Shown here: positions 1 through 11,168 of the stretch, in pieces
Layout of the letters: each line of letters starts with the position of its first letter
Position numbering within the stretch: the first letter of the stretch is position 1
Assembly (NCBI RefSeq): GCF_017916325.1
Contig: NC_090163.1
Span: 232,501 to 296,500, forward strand
Direction of reading: 5' to 3'
DNA length: 64,000 nt
DNA from: Leishmania martiniquensis
Lineage: Eukaryota > Euglenozoa > Kinetoplastea > Trypanosomatida > Trypanosomatidae
Program-made: the position numbers and the translations under genes
Notes under the pieces: model-generated
Told to the model about the DNA's origin: nothing
Databases searched by the model: none
The model's input: the letters and a program-made list of their open reading frames with translations, nothing else

Positions 1-3000
1 GAAGGGCGAAAACTGCAGCTGCTGGACGAGGTTGAGGTGCTCGTCGAGGATCTCCACCACCTCCGACGTGTCCTTGAGGATGTAGGTGCCCGTCTCCTTG
101 TACGCCTCGATGATGAAGCACTTGGACTCCCACTTGGCGCGCATTTCCTTGAGTGTCGTCTCGATCTGCGACTCCTTCGCGGCCACCTCGCAGTAGCTAA
201 TAATGGTGGCGCGGTGCACGAGCAAGGGTCGGCAGTCCTCCAGCAACATTAGCGTGTCACCAGGCACCAGCTTCGTCCCCAGCTTCTCGGACAAGCCGGC
301 CCAGTGGCGTTCCCTCATACCATGGTGGCGCAGCGACAGTAAAAAGGGCACCCATGGCTTGAACTCCTCGACAGCCGCCCTGACCTCTTCCACAATCTTG
401 AGCAGCGCCGCCTTGTCCTTGAAGGTCCTGGACAGGCTCACCATTGTCTTGAAGGCAGAAGTCACCGTCGCCTCGATCTCCGCCGCGTCGAGGGTGGTGA
501 AGGCGTCCGTGTGCCAGCGGCGGTACGACTCCTGCCAGCTGTAGGTCGTCAGCCACAGGTCGCTGTACGGCTTGAACTCTTTGTCCAGCTCAAAGACGTT
601 TCGGTAGTCAGAAAGTTTGTCGCCAAAAAGGCGCTGGTCGCTGTTGATAGAGCGGGCCTCCTCAATGCACTGCCGAATCTCAATGTTGTGCGTCTTCACC
701 TCCGCCGCCACCTTGTCCGCCTCGGCCGCCTCGGTGTGCTTGGAGAAGGTCGCCACGACGCGTTGCAACTGCTCCACCCTCTTCGAGAACTCCTCCTGCC
801 GCTTCTGCAGTCCCGAGTGCAACTCCTCCTGCACCTGCTCAAGCTGCTTCCGGACAGCGTGACTGCGTAGGGCAAGCTGCCGAGGCCAGCCAATGGCCTC
901 CCACTTCAGGCGTGATTCTTCGTCACTGAGCTCAAACTGAAATCCATCAAGGATGCTGTAGCACTGGCGAACCTCAGCAATGCGCCCCACCAGCTCCGCT
1001 ACCTGCTCTCCCATGCCCTCCATGAAGTCGTATAGCTCGTACAGTTTCTCCGGGCTTTGCGGGGTCTTTTCAATCGTGTTGGTCAGCCGTGTAAACACGT
1101 CCCGCACGTGCATCGCCTCTTCCTTGCCAGTTTTGCTGATGAGCCGCATCACCAGTCTCGCCAGCTCTTCCTCCTTCATTGACATGAGGTAGCTGAAAGA
1201 CTGACAGTCAACGACGAAGTTGCCGACGGTGAGAAAGAGCGGCAGCCGCTCCACCAGGGTCTTCTTGGCGCGCAGGTGCTGCGCAATCTCCTCCTTCATC
1301 TCGTCCATGCTGTGACCAGCCTCGGCATACTTCTTGATGAACTGTGCCTGATCAAGCTGGACGAGCGGGAGGAGCTCGTCGTAGGTATTCAGGTATGTCT
1401 GCAGCGGCACCAGGGAGGCCCGCACGGAGTTTTGTACTCGCTCGCGGAGCAAGCACACGTGCTCCTCCTCCTTCTTGACCGAGTCGAGAAAAGGTCCCTC
1501 GCCGTCACGGCTCCAGAAGTACTGCGTCATCACATAGCGTTCCACCTGGGGAATGGACTCGGTGCAGACGATTGCGTCGTTGAACAGATCCACGATGGCC
1601 GCCTCAAAGTCGCTGAATGGGATAGAGTAGGAGAAGTGCCCATCCTTCTCCATGAGGTCAATCGTGAAGAGAGGCTGCTTCTCGACGCAGTCGTCGGCGT
1701 CGCTGCCAGGCCACGCATTCACCACGTTATTCATGTCCTGCACTGTCACTGTGAAGTCGGACACCTCCTCGAAGAAGTCTGCGAAGGCGTGGAGTGAGCT
1801 GTAGACAAGCTGGAACAGCGTGTCTTCCATCATAAACTTCACCGTCACAAAGAACTTCTTGAGCTTCGACATTTCGTAGATGCTCTGCTTCCCCTCGTGC
1901 GTGTTCAGCCACCCTTTTCCAGCCGACTGAAAGCTGCCGGCGATGGTCTCACAGATGCGCGGCAGCCACTCCTCTTTCAGCTGCCGCGTCACCGAGGCGA
2001 GGTGCTCGCGTTGGCTTTCCACAAACACCTCCAGAGGCAGTTGCCGCTCTGTGGGGAGGTTGAACAAAGAGCCCTCCAGTACCTTCATGCACTCCCGCTG
2101 CACCCCTGTCAAGGCCTGCACGACCTCTGGCTGCGTGAAGTAGGTCGCAAACGTAAAAGCTTGCTCCTGCTCTTCAAAGACGAAGCTGTCGTCTTCTACG
2201 GAAATCACTGTGGATGGGTCGCCCAAGTAACTGCGGTCGACGGCAAGGTTTGGCCCTTGCAGAAGCTCTTCGGGGTCCATGTGAGTGGAGTTGACGACCA
2301 TGCGGGCCACAGACTCGTCGGTGCGAAGGCGGTCGCGCAAAAGCAGGCGGTTGTGACTGCGCTGCCACTCCAGCGTAATCTCAGAGATAAGTCGCTCCAC
2401 GCGCTCCACCACGTCGGGGAACTCAGCTGGGCTGAGCTGAGGAATGTCCGTCCCGAGGTGGCGCAGCCGCTCCGCCAGGCCGCCATCCAGCTCCTCGAGG
2501 CGCGCTACCGGCATCGAGTCACAGCACAGTCGGTAGAGAATCCAAGAGGTCGTCTTCTGACGTTGTGTGTAGGCGCTGACCAGACGCTGTACATAGACGA
2601 TCGGGTCCTCGGCAAGGAACCGCACAAAGATGCGCGGTAGCGTCACCACCGGCTCGTCGGGCTCCTCGTGCGCGGCAGCATCATTGTTGAAACTGCCGCT
2701 TATGCCGGCCGCGGCACTATTATCGGCACACGAGGAGCGCGCCGCTGCGGGGGTGGTGCCCCAATGGAGCTGAAGGGTATTGCTCTCCTCGATCCACCCG
2801 ACCACGCGGCACGGGCGGAGCTCGTAAAGATAACGCTCGTTGCAGTAGTGCACCGCCTCCGCTGGAAGAAACCGAGACGCCTGCGTCGGTGCCATAGCCG
2901 CCATCGCCATCCACTCAGACGGGTTGCGGCAGTCGTAAGAGGTGTCGTCAAAGATCTCTAGTGGCAGCCTCTGCGCACTGGGGCGCGCCAGCGCTTCCCA

Positions 3001-3408
3001 CGTCAGCCCGCTGATATGCAGAAGACGGTCGACGCTCTCACTGTCGTAGAGTCTACGGCGGCGCTCAATCTCGACATCACGTGGCATGCGGCCCCTTTTA
3101 TAGGCGTACGGAACTTGCACCTTGGGCTCGAAGGTGCCTGGGCTCGCCGTCGGGAACCGCAAAGAAGACTCCTTGTATGTGCTGCTAATCGGAAGAGCAG
3201 GTGCGACAGCAGGTGCCTCCGTGACGGCGTCACCGTTGGCCGCGGTATTACTCGCCGAGACCGCGAAGCCCGCAGCATTCGCGCCATGCTGGGAGCCAAG
3301 ATGGTGGCTCTCCATCATGAGCTCGTTGGAGGGCAGCGTCTGCACCGCTTCGTCACCTGCCGCCACCGCGGTGGTGTCGTTCTGAGGTCGAAGAAAACTT
3401 CGCAGCAT
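1..3408 (-). CDS. Axonemal inner-arm dynein heavy chain, N-terminal part (3' end beyond window)
   Basis: An open minus-strand frame runs from an ATG at 3408 to the left edge, giving the first 1136 residues; the AAA+ motor lies outside the window. After a low-complexity N-terminus comes the stretch LPRIFVRFLAEDP ... ILYRLCCDSMP, which resembles the tail of single-headed axonemal dyneins (DNAH1/3/7 class; their usual form is LLRYNLYVDCMP). The last 450 or so residues are linker (DHC_N2) type, with RHHGMRERHWAGLSEKLG and, near the edge, ILDEHLNLVQQLQFSPF. Family role: ATP-driven microtubule sliding in the flagellar axoneme. The start is chosen because it is the first ATG after an in-frame TAG about 130 nt upstream. 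It is the last minus-unit gene visible. The dynein assignment is firm, the inner-arm subclass likely, the exact orthologue unknown. Confidence 0.88.
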   Translation of the reverse strand, partial: MLRSFLRPQNDTTAVAAGDEAVQTLPSNELMMESHHLGSQHGANAAGFAVSASNTAANGDAVTEAPAVAPALPISSTYKESSLRFPTASPGTFEPKVQVPYAYKRGRMPRDVEIERRRRLYDSESVDRLLHISGLTWEALARPSAQRLPLEIFDDTSYDCRNPSEWMAMAAMAPTQASRFLPAEAVHYCNERYLYELRPCRVVGWIEESNTLQLHWGTTPAAARSSCADNSAAAGISGSFNNDAAAHEEPDEPVVTLPRIFVRFLAEDPIVYVQRLVSAYTQRQKTTSWILYRLCCDSMPVARLEELDGGLAERLRHLGTDIPQLSPAEFPDVVERVERLISEITLEWQRSHNRLLLRDRLRTDESVARMVVNSTHMDPEELLQGPNLAVDRSYLGDPSTVISVEDDSFVFEEQEQAFTFATYFTQPEVVQALTGVQRECMKVLEGSLFNLPTERQLPLEVFVESQREHLASVTRQLKEEWLPRICETIAGSFQSAGKGWLNTHEGKQSIYEMSKLKKFFVTVKFMMEDTLFQLVYSSLHAFADFFEEVSDFTVTVQDMNNVVNAWPGSDADDCVEKQPLFTIDLMEKDGHFSYSIPFSDFEAAIVDLFNDAIVCTESIPQVERYVMTQYFWSRDGEGPFLDSVKKEEEHVCLLRERVQNSVRASLVPLQTYLNTYDELLPLVQLDQAQFIKKYAEAGHSMDEMKEEIAQHLRAKKTLVERLPLFLTVGNFVVDCQSFSYLMSMKEEELARLVMRLISKTGKEEAMHVRDVFTRLTNTIEKTPQSPEKLYELYDFMEGMGEQVAELVGRIAEVRQCYSILDGFQFELSDEESRLKWEAIGWPRQLALRSHAVRKQLEQVQEELHSGLQKRQEEFSKRVEQLQRVVATFSKHTEAAEADKVAAEVKTHNIEIRQCIEEARSINSDQRLFGDKLSDYRNVFELDKEFKPYSDLWLTTYSWQESYRRWHTDAFTTLDAAEIEATVTSAFKTMVSLSRTFKDKAALLKIVEEVRAAVEEFKPWVPFLLSLRHHGMRERHWAGLSEKLGTKLVPGDTLMLLEDCRPLLVHRATIISYCEVAAKESQIETTLKEMRAKWESKCFIIEAYKETGTYILKDTSEVVEILDEHLNLVQQLQFSPF

Positions 3409-4662
3409 CTCGTTCAGCTCTTGAGCGTCAAAGATGTGTGTGTGGGGGGGGGATGGAGGTGATCCGTAGTGGTGTGCAGCAATGGCTAACTGCGCGAGCC
3501 TGGTGGCTTCGCGAGGAGAGGGGAGATGAAGAAAAACAAACTAGAGAAAGAAAGATTCGGCCTGCCGTACCCACTCGCGCAGAGAAAGCTGGTGAGCTCA
3601 GCGCTGGGGCCTCTTCCAAATCAGCCACAAATTGAGGAGAGAGGAACAAGAAAGGGTCCAGTCAGAGAAACGGAATATGTCTATGTACAGAAGACTGCCC
3701 GCAATGATTCGCCTCCCTCAACCCTCACCCCTTTTCTCGCTCGGGCCGGTGCTGAAGAAAAGAGAAGAGGGGGAAGGGGCAGAGGCAGGTGAAGACAGGC
3801 GAAGGAAGAGGTCGACGTTTGACAGCACCGCAGCAGCCCCACACGTCTTCCGTCTTGGCACAGTCAGAGGGGGGAGGTGCTCGGCTCCAAGCCTGTTCCA
3901 AACCGTATTTGGTCGCCGGTGACTGTGTGTACGTCTGAGCCGTCCCACGGTGTCACAGGTAGAATGTGAGGGAGGAGGGGAAAGAGGGTGGTGATGGGGT
4001 AAGCTGCATGAGCGGCGAGATAAACGGGAGGGAGAGCGAACAAGACGGCCTAGCGCGTCAAGTGGGGGACTGTGGAAAGGACACCCACAAGCAACTTCGT
4101 CTGCGAGCGCACCGCCAGCGAAGAGCTTATAAACGAGCAGGGGAGGCGCGCATCGGTGAAAGGCCGACAATGCGTTGCACTACGCCATGCATCGCTCACC
4201 AAAAGCGGCTCCCGCCCGCCCTTCCCCACCCGCCTCACACGCGCACATTCACATATCCGTCCTTGTCGCATCCAACATCAGCGCCGAGAGGGTGAGGGGT
4301 CCTTGAGAGAGATCCGCGAGACGCACAGAGGCCCATGCCCCTCTGCATGGCTGTTCCCTTTTGCCTCCGCGTCCAGCCTTGTTGCGGTAGAGGCGCTTAC
4401 CACGCATCACCCCGATCACCAACAGCACGCATGATGCAGAACATCCAGAGGGGGGACGGAGTGGGGGGAGGGAGAATGAGAAACACAGCAAAGTGGAGGA
4501 GGGAGCGGTGGACGGAGAGAGCCGCGCGCCATCGAGGTCGTGCTGCCAACGCAGCAAACGAAAGCCATCGCAGAGGTGACAGCTATCACTTCATCTGTCC
4601 AACGCACCCCCCCCGCACAGGCACTCCAAGTGAAGCCCTTGGCAGAACTCTTCACGAGGCAC
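3409..4662. other. Intergenic spacer (ULK4 3' UTR / dynein 5' flank)
   Basis: No supported gene. The plus strand is purine-rich in places (for example 3961-4000), giving pyrimidine tracts on the transcribed strand as expected for trans-splicing and polyadenylation signals. A run of nine G lies near 3444-3452. Open frames here are short and of low complexity. Confidence 0.5.
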
Positions 4663-7600
4663 CTAGGAGAGCTGCTTCAGTATCTTCTTCGCTTCACTGG
4701 CGACAAGGCGCATGTGCGTGAACTCGGCGGCGCTTCCCAGCACCGACAAGAGGCGCGAATCGAGCTTGAGTGTCTGGAGAGCGTCGCGCGCGGCGAGCTC
4801 GCACGATGTACTCATTGCCGACAGCAGGCTCACGGCCACGGTGCGCTTCGACGACGTCAAAAGCGCGCTGGACAAGGCACTCGCCCACAAGGCAATCGTG
4901 GGCCCCGAGGTGAGGTCACTGCGGGCCACCTCCGAGAGACGGGCAAAGCCCTCGATAACCGCAGCCGCGGACTCCATCACAGAGGTGGTGTTGGTCGTGT
5001 CCGTGCAAATGGGCAGCAAAGCGGTTCCAATGGAATCCTTCTGCAGGCAGCTGACGCACTGCGCCGTCACCCGTGACGACGAGTCACCCGCCACATGGCG
5101 TACCAAGACCGCCAGAAGGTTGCAGCACATTTCAACCAGCTGGTCATTCTTCTTTGCGGCGGCGGATGTGAGTGTCTGAAGGACCAGTGCGCAGAGTCCC
5201 TGGCGCACGGCATGGTTGAAGACTTCCACCCGCTGGCACACCAGCAGGCAGAGGTGAATGAAAGAGAGCGGGTAGTACATGTCGTCGTCGTCTCCACTGT
5301 CGCTCACGTAGTCGATGATATGGCTTAGCAGCTGCTCAGAGACGAGGCTGGAGAGCTTGCTTTGCGCCATCTCGCCGCAGGTGACAAGAAGCCGCATTGT
5401 GTTCGTGGGGATCGGGCTTGTATCAAGGAGGAGAGAGGCAACATTCGGGGTCACCGCGTTCAGCACTTGCCGCGCAGCCGATGTGGCGCAGCTGCTCTCT
5501 TTGCGCGTTGCCGTCAACTCCGCCGAGATGGGCACCATGGCCGACGTCAAGAAACGGATAGCTGTGAAGCGGCCGCTCGCCTCCTTGCGCCGCAGCATTT
5601 CCGCGTAGGAGGTGGCGAGGTACAGGCATATGTTCTCCTCATACCGCAGCGCCACCTCGGGGCTCTCGACGAAGCGGTCGGCGATCCTGTTGAACTCGTC
5701 CTTGTAGGTGCCGTAGAGGGTGTTGTTCATGGCCTTGTCAATGCAGGTCGAGAGGCTCTGAAAAACGTCCTTTTGGAAGTCTATACCGTTGCGCACGGCG
5801 GAGTGGTTCAGCAGCTGTTGAATGGCGGCAAGGTGCGTCGGCGTCGAGGTAGACGAGACCCGGCGCGCAATACTGGCGAGCTTCTCAGAGACGAACCAGC
5901 CTAGGAATGATGACATGGCTGCGCCACAAAGCTTCACGTATGAGTCCGCGTCGCGCACGAGGCGATCGAGAAAGGCGACAATGCGGCTGTTGAGAATATG
6001 GCAGATGCCACTCCCACCGACGCAGCCGATCAGCATGACAAAGAGCAGCGCCTTGCCGTAGACGGCGACGGACGCCTGCTCGATCGCCTCGCTCAGATTC
6101 TCCAGCAAGTCTTCACTCACAAAAAGTGCGTTGCCGACGACCTCCACCGCATCTTCGGCGCTGAGCGAGGACGTGAAGAGAGTTCCTCGGCGGCCACTGC
6201 TGCTGCTGCCGCTGTTGCGCGAGTCGAGAGTGGCTTGCGACCACAGTCGAACAAACGGGTTCTGTAGAGTCGCCAGCCCCTTCATAATGGCGTAGTTCAG
6301 GAACGTGAGCAGTATCTGTATCGTGTGCGTGACAGGGGATCGCTGCATCACCGTTGCGTACGACGTAACCGGAAGCCACTTGGACCGCATGGCAGTGAGC
6401 ATCAGTTCATCCTTCAGCATTGCGAGCTTGAGCGCCGCGCACGCCGCGTCGGAGCGCATGTCCTCGCTCCGGCCCTCCACTGACGGAAGCGCAAAAACGG
6501 CCAGCAGCTTCTCCACAAACACGGGCTCGGCAAACAGCTCCACCGTCATCTCCTTCTGCGCAGTCGACGCCATGTTCTCGATCATCTTTGCCGCATAATG
6601 CTTCAGTACGTCGTCGTCTGAGTCCAATGCCGAGGCGTACACGCGCTTCACCGTGGCCGACTGCACGTTCCACATGGCGCGCTGCTTCTCCTGTTGGACA
6701 GCGATGTAGAAAAGAAACTCGCCAATGCAGGCGATCAGCTTGCGCTTCACCAGCACATCTTTTTCCTCGTCAAACAACCGCATAGTGTCTGGCAGGATGG
6801 ACGACGAGGCTACCTCCGACGTGATGAAGGCCGTCGTACGCACCACAAGTCCCATGATGAGGGCCGCCGCGGCACGGAACTCTGAGGGTGCGTCTTTTCG
6901 GCCCGCATGCTTCAAGCACAGGCGCATCACGGAGCTGTTCACCAGGGCCCGCGCCACCTCTGCGTCACTGCAGAGCGACATGACATAGTTCATGGCATTG
7001 AGCACGTGATCGTAGCCGCTGCTCATGTTGGAGAAGGACAGATAGAGAGAGCGGAAGAATGCCGTGTGCTCCTTACCCATGAGGTGGTTGATCTCCGCCG
7101 CCGTCAGCGCCGTGAAGCCGAGTGTGGCGATGTTATACGACGGCTCCGGCGTGTACTCGATGCGGCTGTTGTTGCTCAGAGGGCGAATGTGCTGATCTGT
7201 GTGATGGGGGAGAAGGTCCTTGATATTGAGGTGAAGCAGCGCCCCGCCTGCGAAAGCACGCAAGTTCGCCTCCGTCGGATGGTCCTCCTTGGAGCTGCAG
7301 TTGGCCGCGTAGGTGGCGCGCCCACCTTCGTACGCTGCAGAGGCACTGCCAGATGCGCGGCTGCTTGTCGCACCACGCGCCTTACTCACGCGGCGCCGCT
7401 GTGGGTCTCCACCAGCGGGTTTCGATCCGGTCAGATGGGCTTGGCGAGCGGACGTGGCGGCACTAGAGGGGCACTCGCTGTCGTCGACAGCATTCAGCGC
7501 TGCGGAGGCCGTAGACGAGCAGCCGTGCACCGCCTTGCTGTGCGCCGCCGTGCCGTGCTCTCTCCAGCGCGTGGCACGCTCCGGTGTCCTATCAGGTGGC

Positions 7601-8610
7601 CACTCGCGCACCATCGCTGCGCTGACAGTGAAGTCGAGCTCCTTCGCAACGTCCAACCTCGCCGCAGCTCTCTCCTTCTCCTGCACGTTATGTGTAGAAG
7701 CGTTCGACTTTGCAGCAGCCACAGCGTGCGCCACTGCTGCGCGCACATCGGCCTCCGTCCAGCTCTGCGCACTCCCAGAGCGCCCGCTGCGTGCACGCTT
7801 GTAGCTCTCCCACAACACCTCAGGCGGAAAGCCGCTGCTCGGCAGCGGTAAGGGCTCGTCCCAGAACTCGCTGCAGGCAACATCGGCCCACGTATAGCGC
7901 TTCAACGGATCCTTTTCCAGCAAGCCGCGGAGAAGCGTCTGGAAGGACTCTGGCACATTGGGCACGGTCGGGGCCGGAGTCGTCAGTATGTCACTAAGCA
8001 GCGTCTCGATGTCCGGGGCGGAGAATGGTGGCTTGCCTGTCGCCAGCTCGTGTAGCACGCAACCGAAGGACCACAGGTCAGATGCCATAGAGTACAGCGG
8101 ACGATCCGTCATGAACAACTCTGGGGCCATGTACAGCGGCGTCCCGACAAGCGGCCGCATTGCTGCGTCGTGGAATGGGCAGGCCAAACTAAAGTCATGG
8201 AAGCGCAGCATCGCTGCAGAGTCCATCAGCAGATTTCGAGTCTGCAAGTCATTGTAGACTACGCCCTTGCTGTGGATGTACATGAGGCCCATCGCGACGT
8301 CGCGGCCGAACGCCTGGACGGCCTGAATGCTGAGATCGATGTTGGAGCGGAGGATGGTGCTCATGTCTCCGCCCGTGCAGTATTCCGTAATGATCCACAG
8401 GTGATTGTTTGTCTCGTACCAATTGTGGAACTCAATGACGTTTAAGTGGTGCATGGAGCGCAACAGCTGCACGCAGTTCACGACCCGCTCCCGTCGCTTC
8501 TTGTCGATGGAAGCAATAGCGTAGAACTCCGTGGTGGTGCGGTAGCGGCCCTTGTAAATCGTGCTGAAAGCGCCCTGGCCGATCTCGTCATTCAGTACGT
8601 AGTTGTTCAT
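4663..8610 (-). CDS. ULK4: ULK4-family pseudokinase with C-terminal HEAT/ARM repeats
   Basis: A 1315-residue protein starting at ATG 8610. Residues 4-250 are a protein-kinase fold closely resembling ULK4: glycine loop IGQGAFSTIYKG (10-21), then YAIASIDKKRR where the VAIK lysine is replaced (A33), then WYETNNHLWIITEYCTGG (64-81), a ULK4 hallmark. The catalytic loop reads YNDLQTRN (119-126), keeping D121 and N126 but not HR; DFG is DFS (139-141); APE is intact (162-164). Residues about 255-460 are low-complexity linker and the rest is helical HEAT/ARM-like. Known family biology: ULK4 is a pseudokinase with degenerate metal binding, linked with Fused in cilium and flagellum assembly. I infer a flagellar scaffold role without phosphotransfer. 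Family identity is confident; the activity state is inferred. Confidence 0.9.
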   Translation of the reverse strand: MNNYVLNDEIGQGAFSTIYKGRYRTTTEFYAIASIDKKRRERVVNCVQLLRSMHHLNVIEFHNWYETNNHLWIITEYCTGGDMSTILRSNIDLSIQAVQAFGRDVAMGLMYIHSKGVVYNDLQTRNLLMDSAAMLRFHDFSLACPFHDAAMRPLVGTPLYMAPELFMTDRPLYSMASDLWSFGCVLHELATGKPPFSAPDIETLLSDILTTPAPTVPNVPESFQTLLRGLLEKDPLKRYTWADVACSEFWDEPLPLPSSGFPPEVLWESYKRARSGRSGSAQSWTEADVRAAVAHAVAAAKSNASTHNVQEKERAAARLDVAKELDFTVSAAMVREWPPDRTPERATRWREHGTAAHSKAVHGCSSTASAALNAVDDSECPSSAATSARQAHLTGSKPAGGDPQRRRVSKARGATSSRASGSASAAYEGGRATYAANCSSKEDHPTEANLRAFAGGALLHLNIKDLLPHHTDQHIRPLSNNSRIEYTPEPSYNIATLGFTALTAAEINHLMGKEHTAFFRSLYLSFSNMSSGYDHVLNAMNYVMSLCSDAEVARALVNSSVMRLCLKHAGRKDAPSEFRAAAALIMGLVVRTTAFITSEVASSSILPDTMRLFDEEKDVLVKRKLIACIGEFLFYIAVQQEKQRAMWNVQSATVKRVYASALDSDDDVLKHYAAKMIENMASTAQKEMTVELFAEPVFVEKLLAVFALPSVEGRSEDMRSDAACAALKLAMLKDELMLTAMRSKWLPVTSYATVMQRSPVTHTIQILLTFLNYAIMKGLATLQNPFVRLWSQATLDSRNSGSSSSGRRGTLFTSSLSAEDAVEVVGNALFVSEDLLENLSEAIEQASVAVYGKALLFVMLIGCVGGSGICHILNSRIVAFLDRLVRDADSYVKLCGAAMSSFLGWFVSEKLASIARRVSSTSTPTHLAAIQQLLNHSAVRNGIDFQKDVFQSLSTCIDKAMNNTLYGTYKDEFNRIADRFVESPEVALRYEENICLYLATSYAEMLRRKEASGRFTAIRFLTSAMVPISAELTATRKESSCATSAARQVLNAVTPNVASLLLDTSPIPTNTMRLLVTCGEMAQSKLSSLVSEQLLSHIIDYVSDSGDDDDMYYPLSFIHLCLLVCQRVEVFNHAVRQGLCALVLQTLTSAAAKKNDQLVEMCCNLLAVLVRHVAGDSSSRVTAQCVSCLQKDSIGTALLPICTDTTNTTSVMESAAAVIEGFARLSEVARSDLTSGPTIALWASALSSALLTSSKRTVAVSLLSAMSTSCELAARDALQTLKLDSRLLSVLGSAAEFTHMRLVASEAKKILKQLS

Positions 8611-11168
8611 GATGCGTGATAGCAGGGAGGCCTCTTCTCGCTACCTCCGCACACATACATGTATTAGGCCTTCCACAGGAGTGCGAATCCGGGAAGTCGG
8701 TGGGTGTGTGTTGGGGAGGGGGCAAGGGGGTAGAGGGCGGAGAAACACACACAGAAAGGGAGAGAGAGAGGAGCGCAGGTACAACGATGACAGTGGGCGG
8801 GTGATAAGGCAAAGAGAAAGACATGAATGAAGTTTTTGGAAGAGTGTGCACAGTGAACGGGGGAGGGGAAAGTGAAGAGGGGAAACGAACACGGGCACAG
8901 TGCCCCTCCCCCTTCGAGCACACACACACACACGCACACGCACACACGAGTGAAATAAGGCGGTGTCGTGCGTCGGGGGAGGGGAGGGGATCACAGAGAG
9001 AGAGGGAGAGACAACAACGCACGCGCGCTACGACGGTGAAAAAAGAGAAGCACGTGGGGCACAGGCGTGCCTGTGTGTCAGTGATCCACGCGGAGAGGAG
9101 GGAATGACGAGCAGGAGAGACGACCGCGGCTCCCTTCTCTGTCCTGCCTGTTTCTACGCTCGGTTCGTGCACCCGAGTGAGCACTCAATTGGAAAGCGCC
9201 AAAGAGAAGGGGGAAAGGACTGGAAAGGTCACGGAGAAGGAGGGACGGCAGCGGCACATACACGCACACACACACACAACAGCACGGCACGCAAGCGCAC
9301 ACACAGACGTGCTCGTCCGCCTGGCAGAAAACGTAGAGATAAGCAAAGGATATTAGGAGTCAAAGAGAGTGCGCGGGAGATGCTTCCACGCGCATCACCA
9401 TGCGACGTAGGCGAGAGAATACGAGACAGACTAGTGTACGCGTTCAGTGCTGCCGCCAGTGTGGTTGGGCTTGTCACAGACGGTGCGTGTGTGTGTGTGT
9501 GAATCTAATCAGATATATGCGTTAGTGGGTGCGTATAGGCGCGTTCATGTGCCTCCGTCACCAGAGAGAGAAAGAGGCAACACGCACACACACACACTTC
9601 TGTAAGGAGCGCTGCGTGCCTACGTGTCCGTGAAGGTTTCTGGAAGCCCACCGTACAGAAAGCGGGAGGAAGGGGGGACAACGCAGGCGAGCACGTGTCG
9701 GCGGTTGCTATCGCCATGTGAAAAGTTCGTCACAAGGAAGCGGGAGAGGCAAAGGAATCGTAGCGGTGAAGAGTGATGAGGGAGAGAGAGGCAGGCAGGA
9801 GAGGCGGAAGAAGAGAGGCCTTTCTGCACCCTCCACAGCAGCAATGGGCGCGTCCTCAGCGCGTAGTAGCCGGAAGCGAAAAAAAAAGAGCAGTGTAGAG
9901 AGAAACCTTTGGCAGCGCATCCGTCACGCTGAGAAGCGCTTGGCTCCGGCACAGCCTTCGGTCCACTGCACACATGCGCACCGGTGACGGCCCCGACAGA
10001 GATCCGTTATCGTCTCCTTTTTCGCTTCTACGAATCTAGTCAGCCATTCCTCAGGTACAGGCAAGCACGCAAGCCTGAGACAGCGGCAGCCATCGCAAAC
10101 GAGAAGGCCAGTGACGTAGGCGGTACTCGATAACAAGCGAAGAGCGTGCATCCAAGCTTCCCCGCCCCCCCCCCCGGGCAGCACTCCTTCATATCTGTCG
10201 CTTTCAAACGGGCGCGAACTCGATGAGCGCATTCCTTTTCAGTACTCGTGGCCTCCCCTTTTTCCCCCGTTTCTTTGGGGAGACCTCACCCACAAATCCG
10301 CCTCCGCTAGCATGAAGGCAAAGACGTGTGCGGTTCGTTGAAGTCAACGCGCAGTCAAGCGAGCGAGCGAGCGAGATCCTGTGCGCCAAGATGGGGGACT
10401 CAACTATGGGGCGACGCAGCCTATTCACTTTGTCTTCTTTCCTTGTCGTAGCCCCTACCTTCGCCCTTTCCACGCATACGCACACGCACTTCCACAGAAA
10501 AATCGTCATCATCCCCTTCGTCACCCACGTGCCCAAGTGGCGTGGCCCGCGTGTACAGAGAGACGAAAGCAGCGCAAGAGAGTCGCGGAGTGAAAATGCA
10601 AACGATCGATCCCACTCACGCCTTGCTTCCCTCCCTCCCTTCTGTCGTCGCAGTCGCTGTCTCTGCCGCTTACTGCAGAGGATGGGAAGAGTCAAGGAAA
10701 GAGGTATCAAACACCCCTGAGCACACACACACACACAGACAGACATACTTTGAAGGGCGCCCAAAAGCACGTCTGTGTGTGTGTGCGGGGGCGTGCGATT
10801 CGGTTGCGCTGTTCGACTTCGTTTTCTGCATGCGTGCAGGAGAGGGGAGTGAAAAGGTACCATCAAAACGTGAGCGAGGAGCCAGCCACTCAGACACGCA
10901 CAAGCTCATGGCCAAAACGTGCTGCTTGACGCTTTTATGGGAGAGAACGGGCTCCGGCATGCAAGCAACCTTCATGTATCGATGCGCGCCGCTCCCTTGC
11001 GCATGCCCGCCACTGTTACGCTTGTGAAAGCACCCATAGTGCGCTTCACCGCTCCACAGAAAGCCACCTCCGTCCCCAGCACGCACTCCGGCGCTCGCCG
11101 CCGGCGGCCCCTCGCTCTCCTTCCGTCCACCTCGCGCGACATGACCTAATGCATCATGCCTTGTTCGT
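8611..11168. other. Long intergenic spacer with CA/TG tracts
   Basis: 2.56 kb without a supportable gene between ULK4 and ERD2. It contains CA/TG runs (around 8921-8947, 9264-9303, 9487-9502, 9583-9598, 10721-10741, 10775-10790), a C run at 10165-10175 and long purine stretches. Minus-strand frames (8588-9184, 10204-10866) are Ser/Leu/Cys/Val-rich low-complexity translations of repeats. It is probably the long 3' UTR of ERD2 plus the ULK4 5' flank. Confidence 0.5.

Noticed and set aside
1897..2640. 247-residue plus frame
   Set aside because: Antisense to the dynein heavy-chain coding sequence, which is clearly real.
8588..9184. 198-residue minus frame upstream of ULK4
   Set aside because: Overlaps the ULK4 start in another frame and translates CA/TG and purine tracts into Ser/Leu/Cys/Val runs; no domain.
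10204..10866. 220-residue minus frame
   Set aside because: Low-complexity translation of simple repeats (CVCVC-type runs); no family resemblance.
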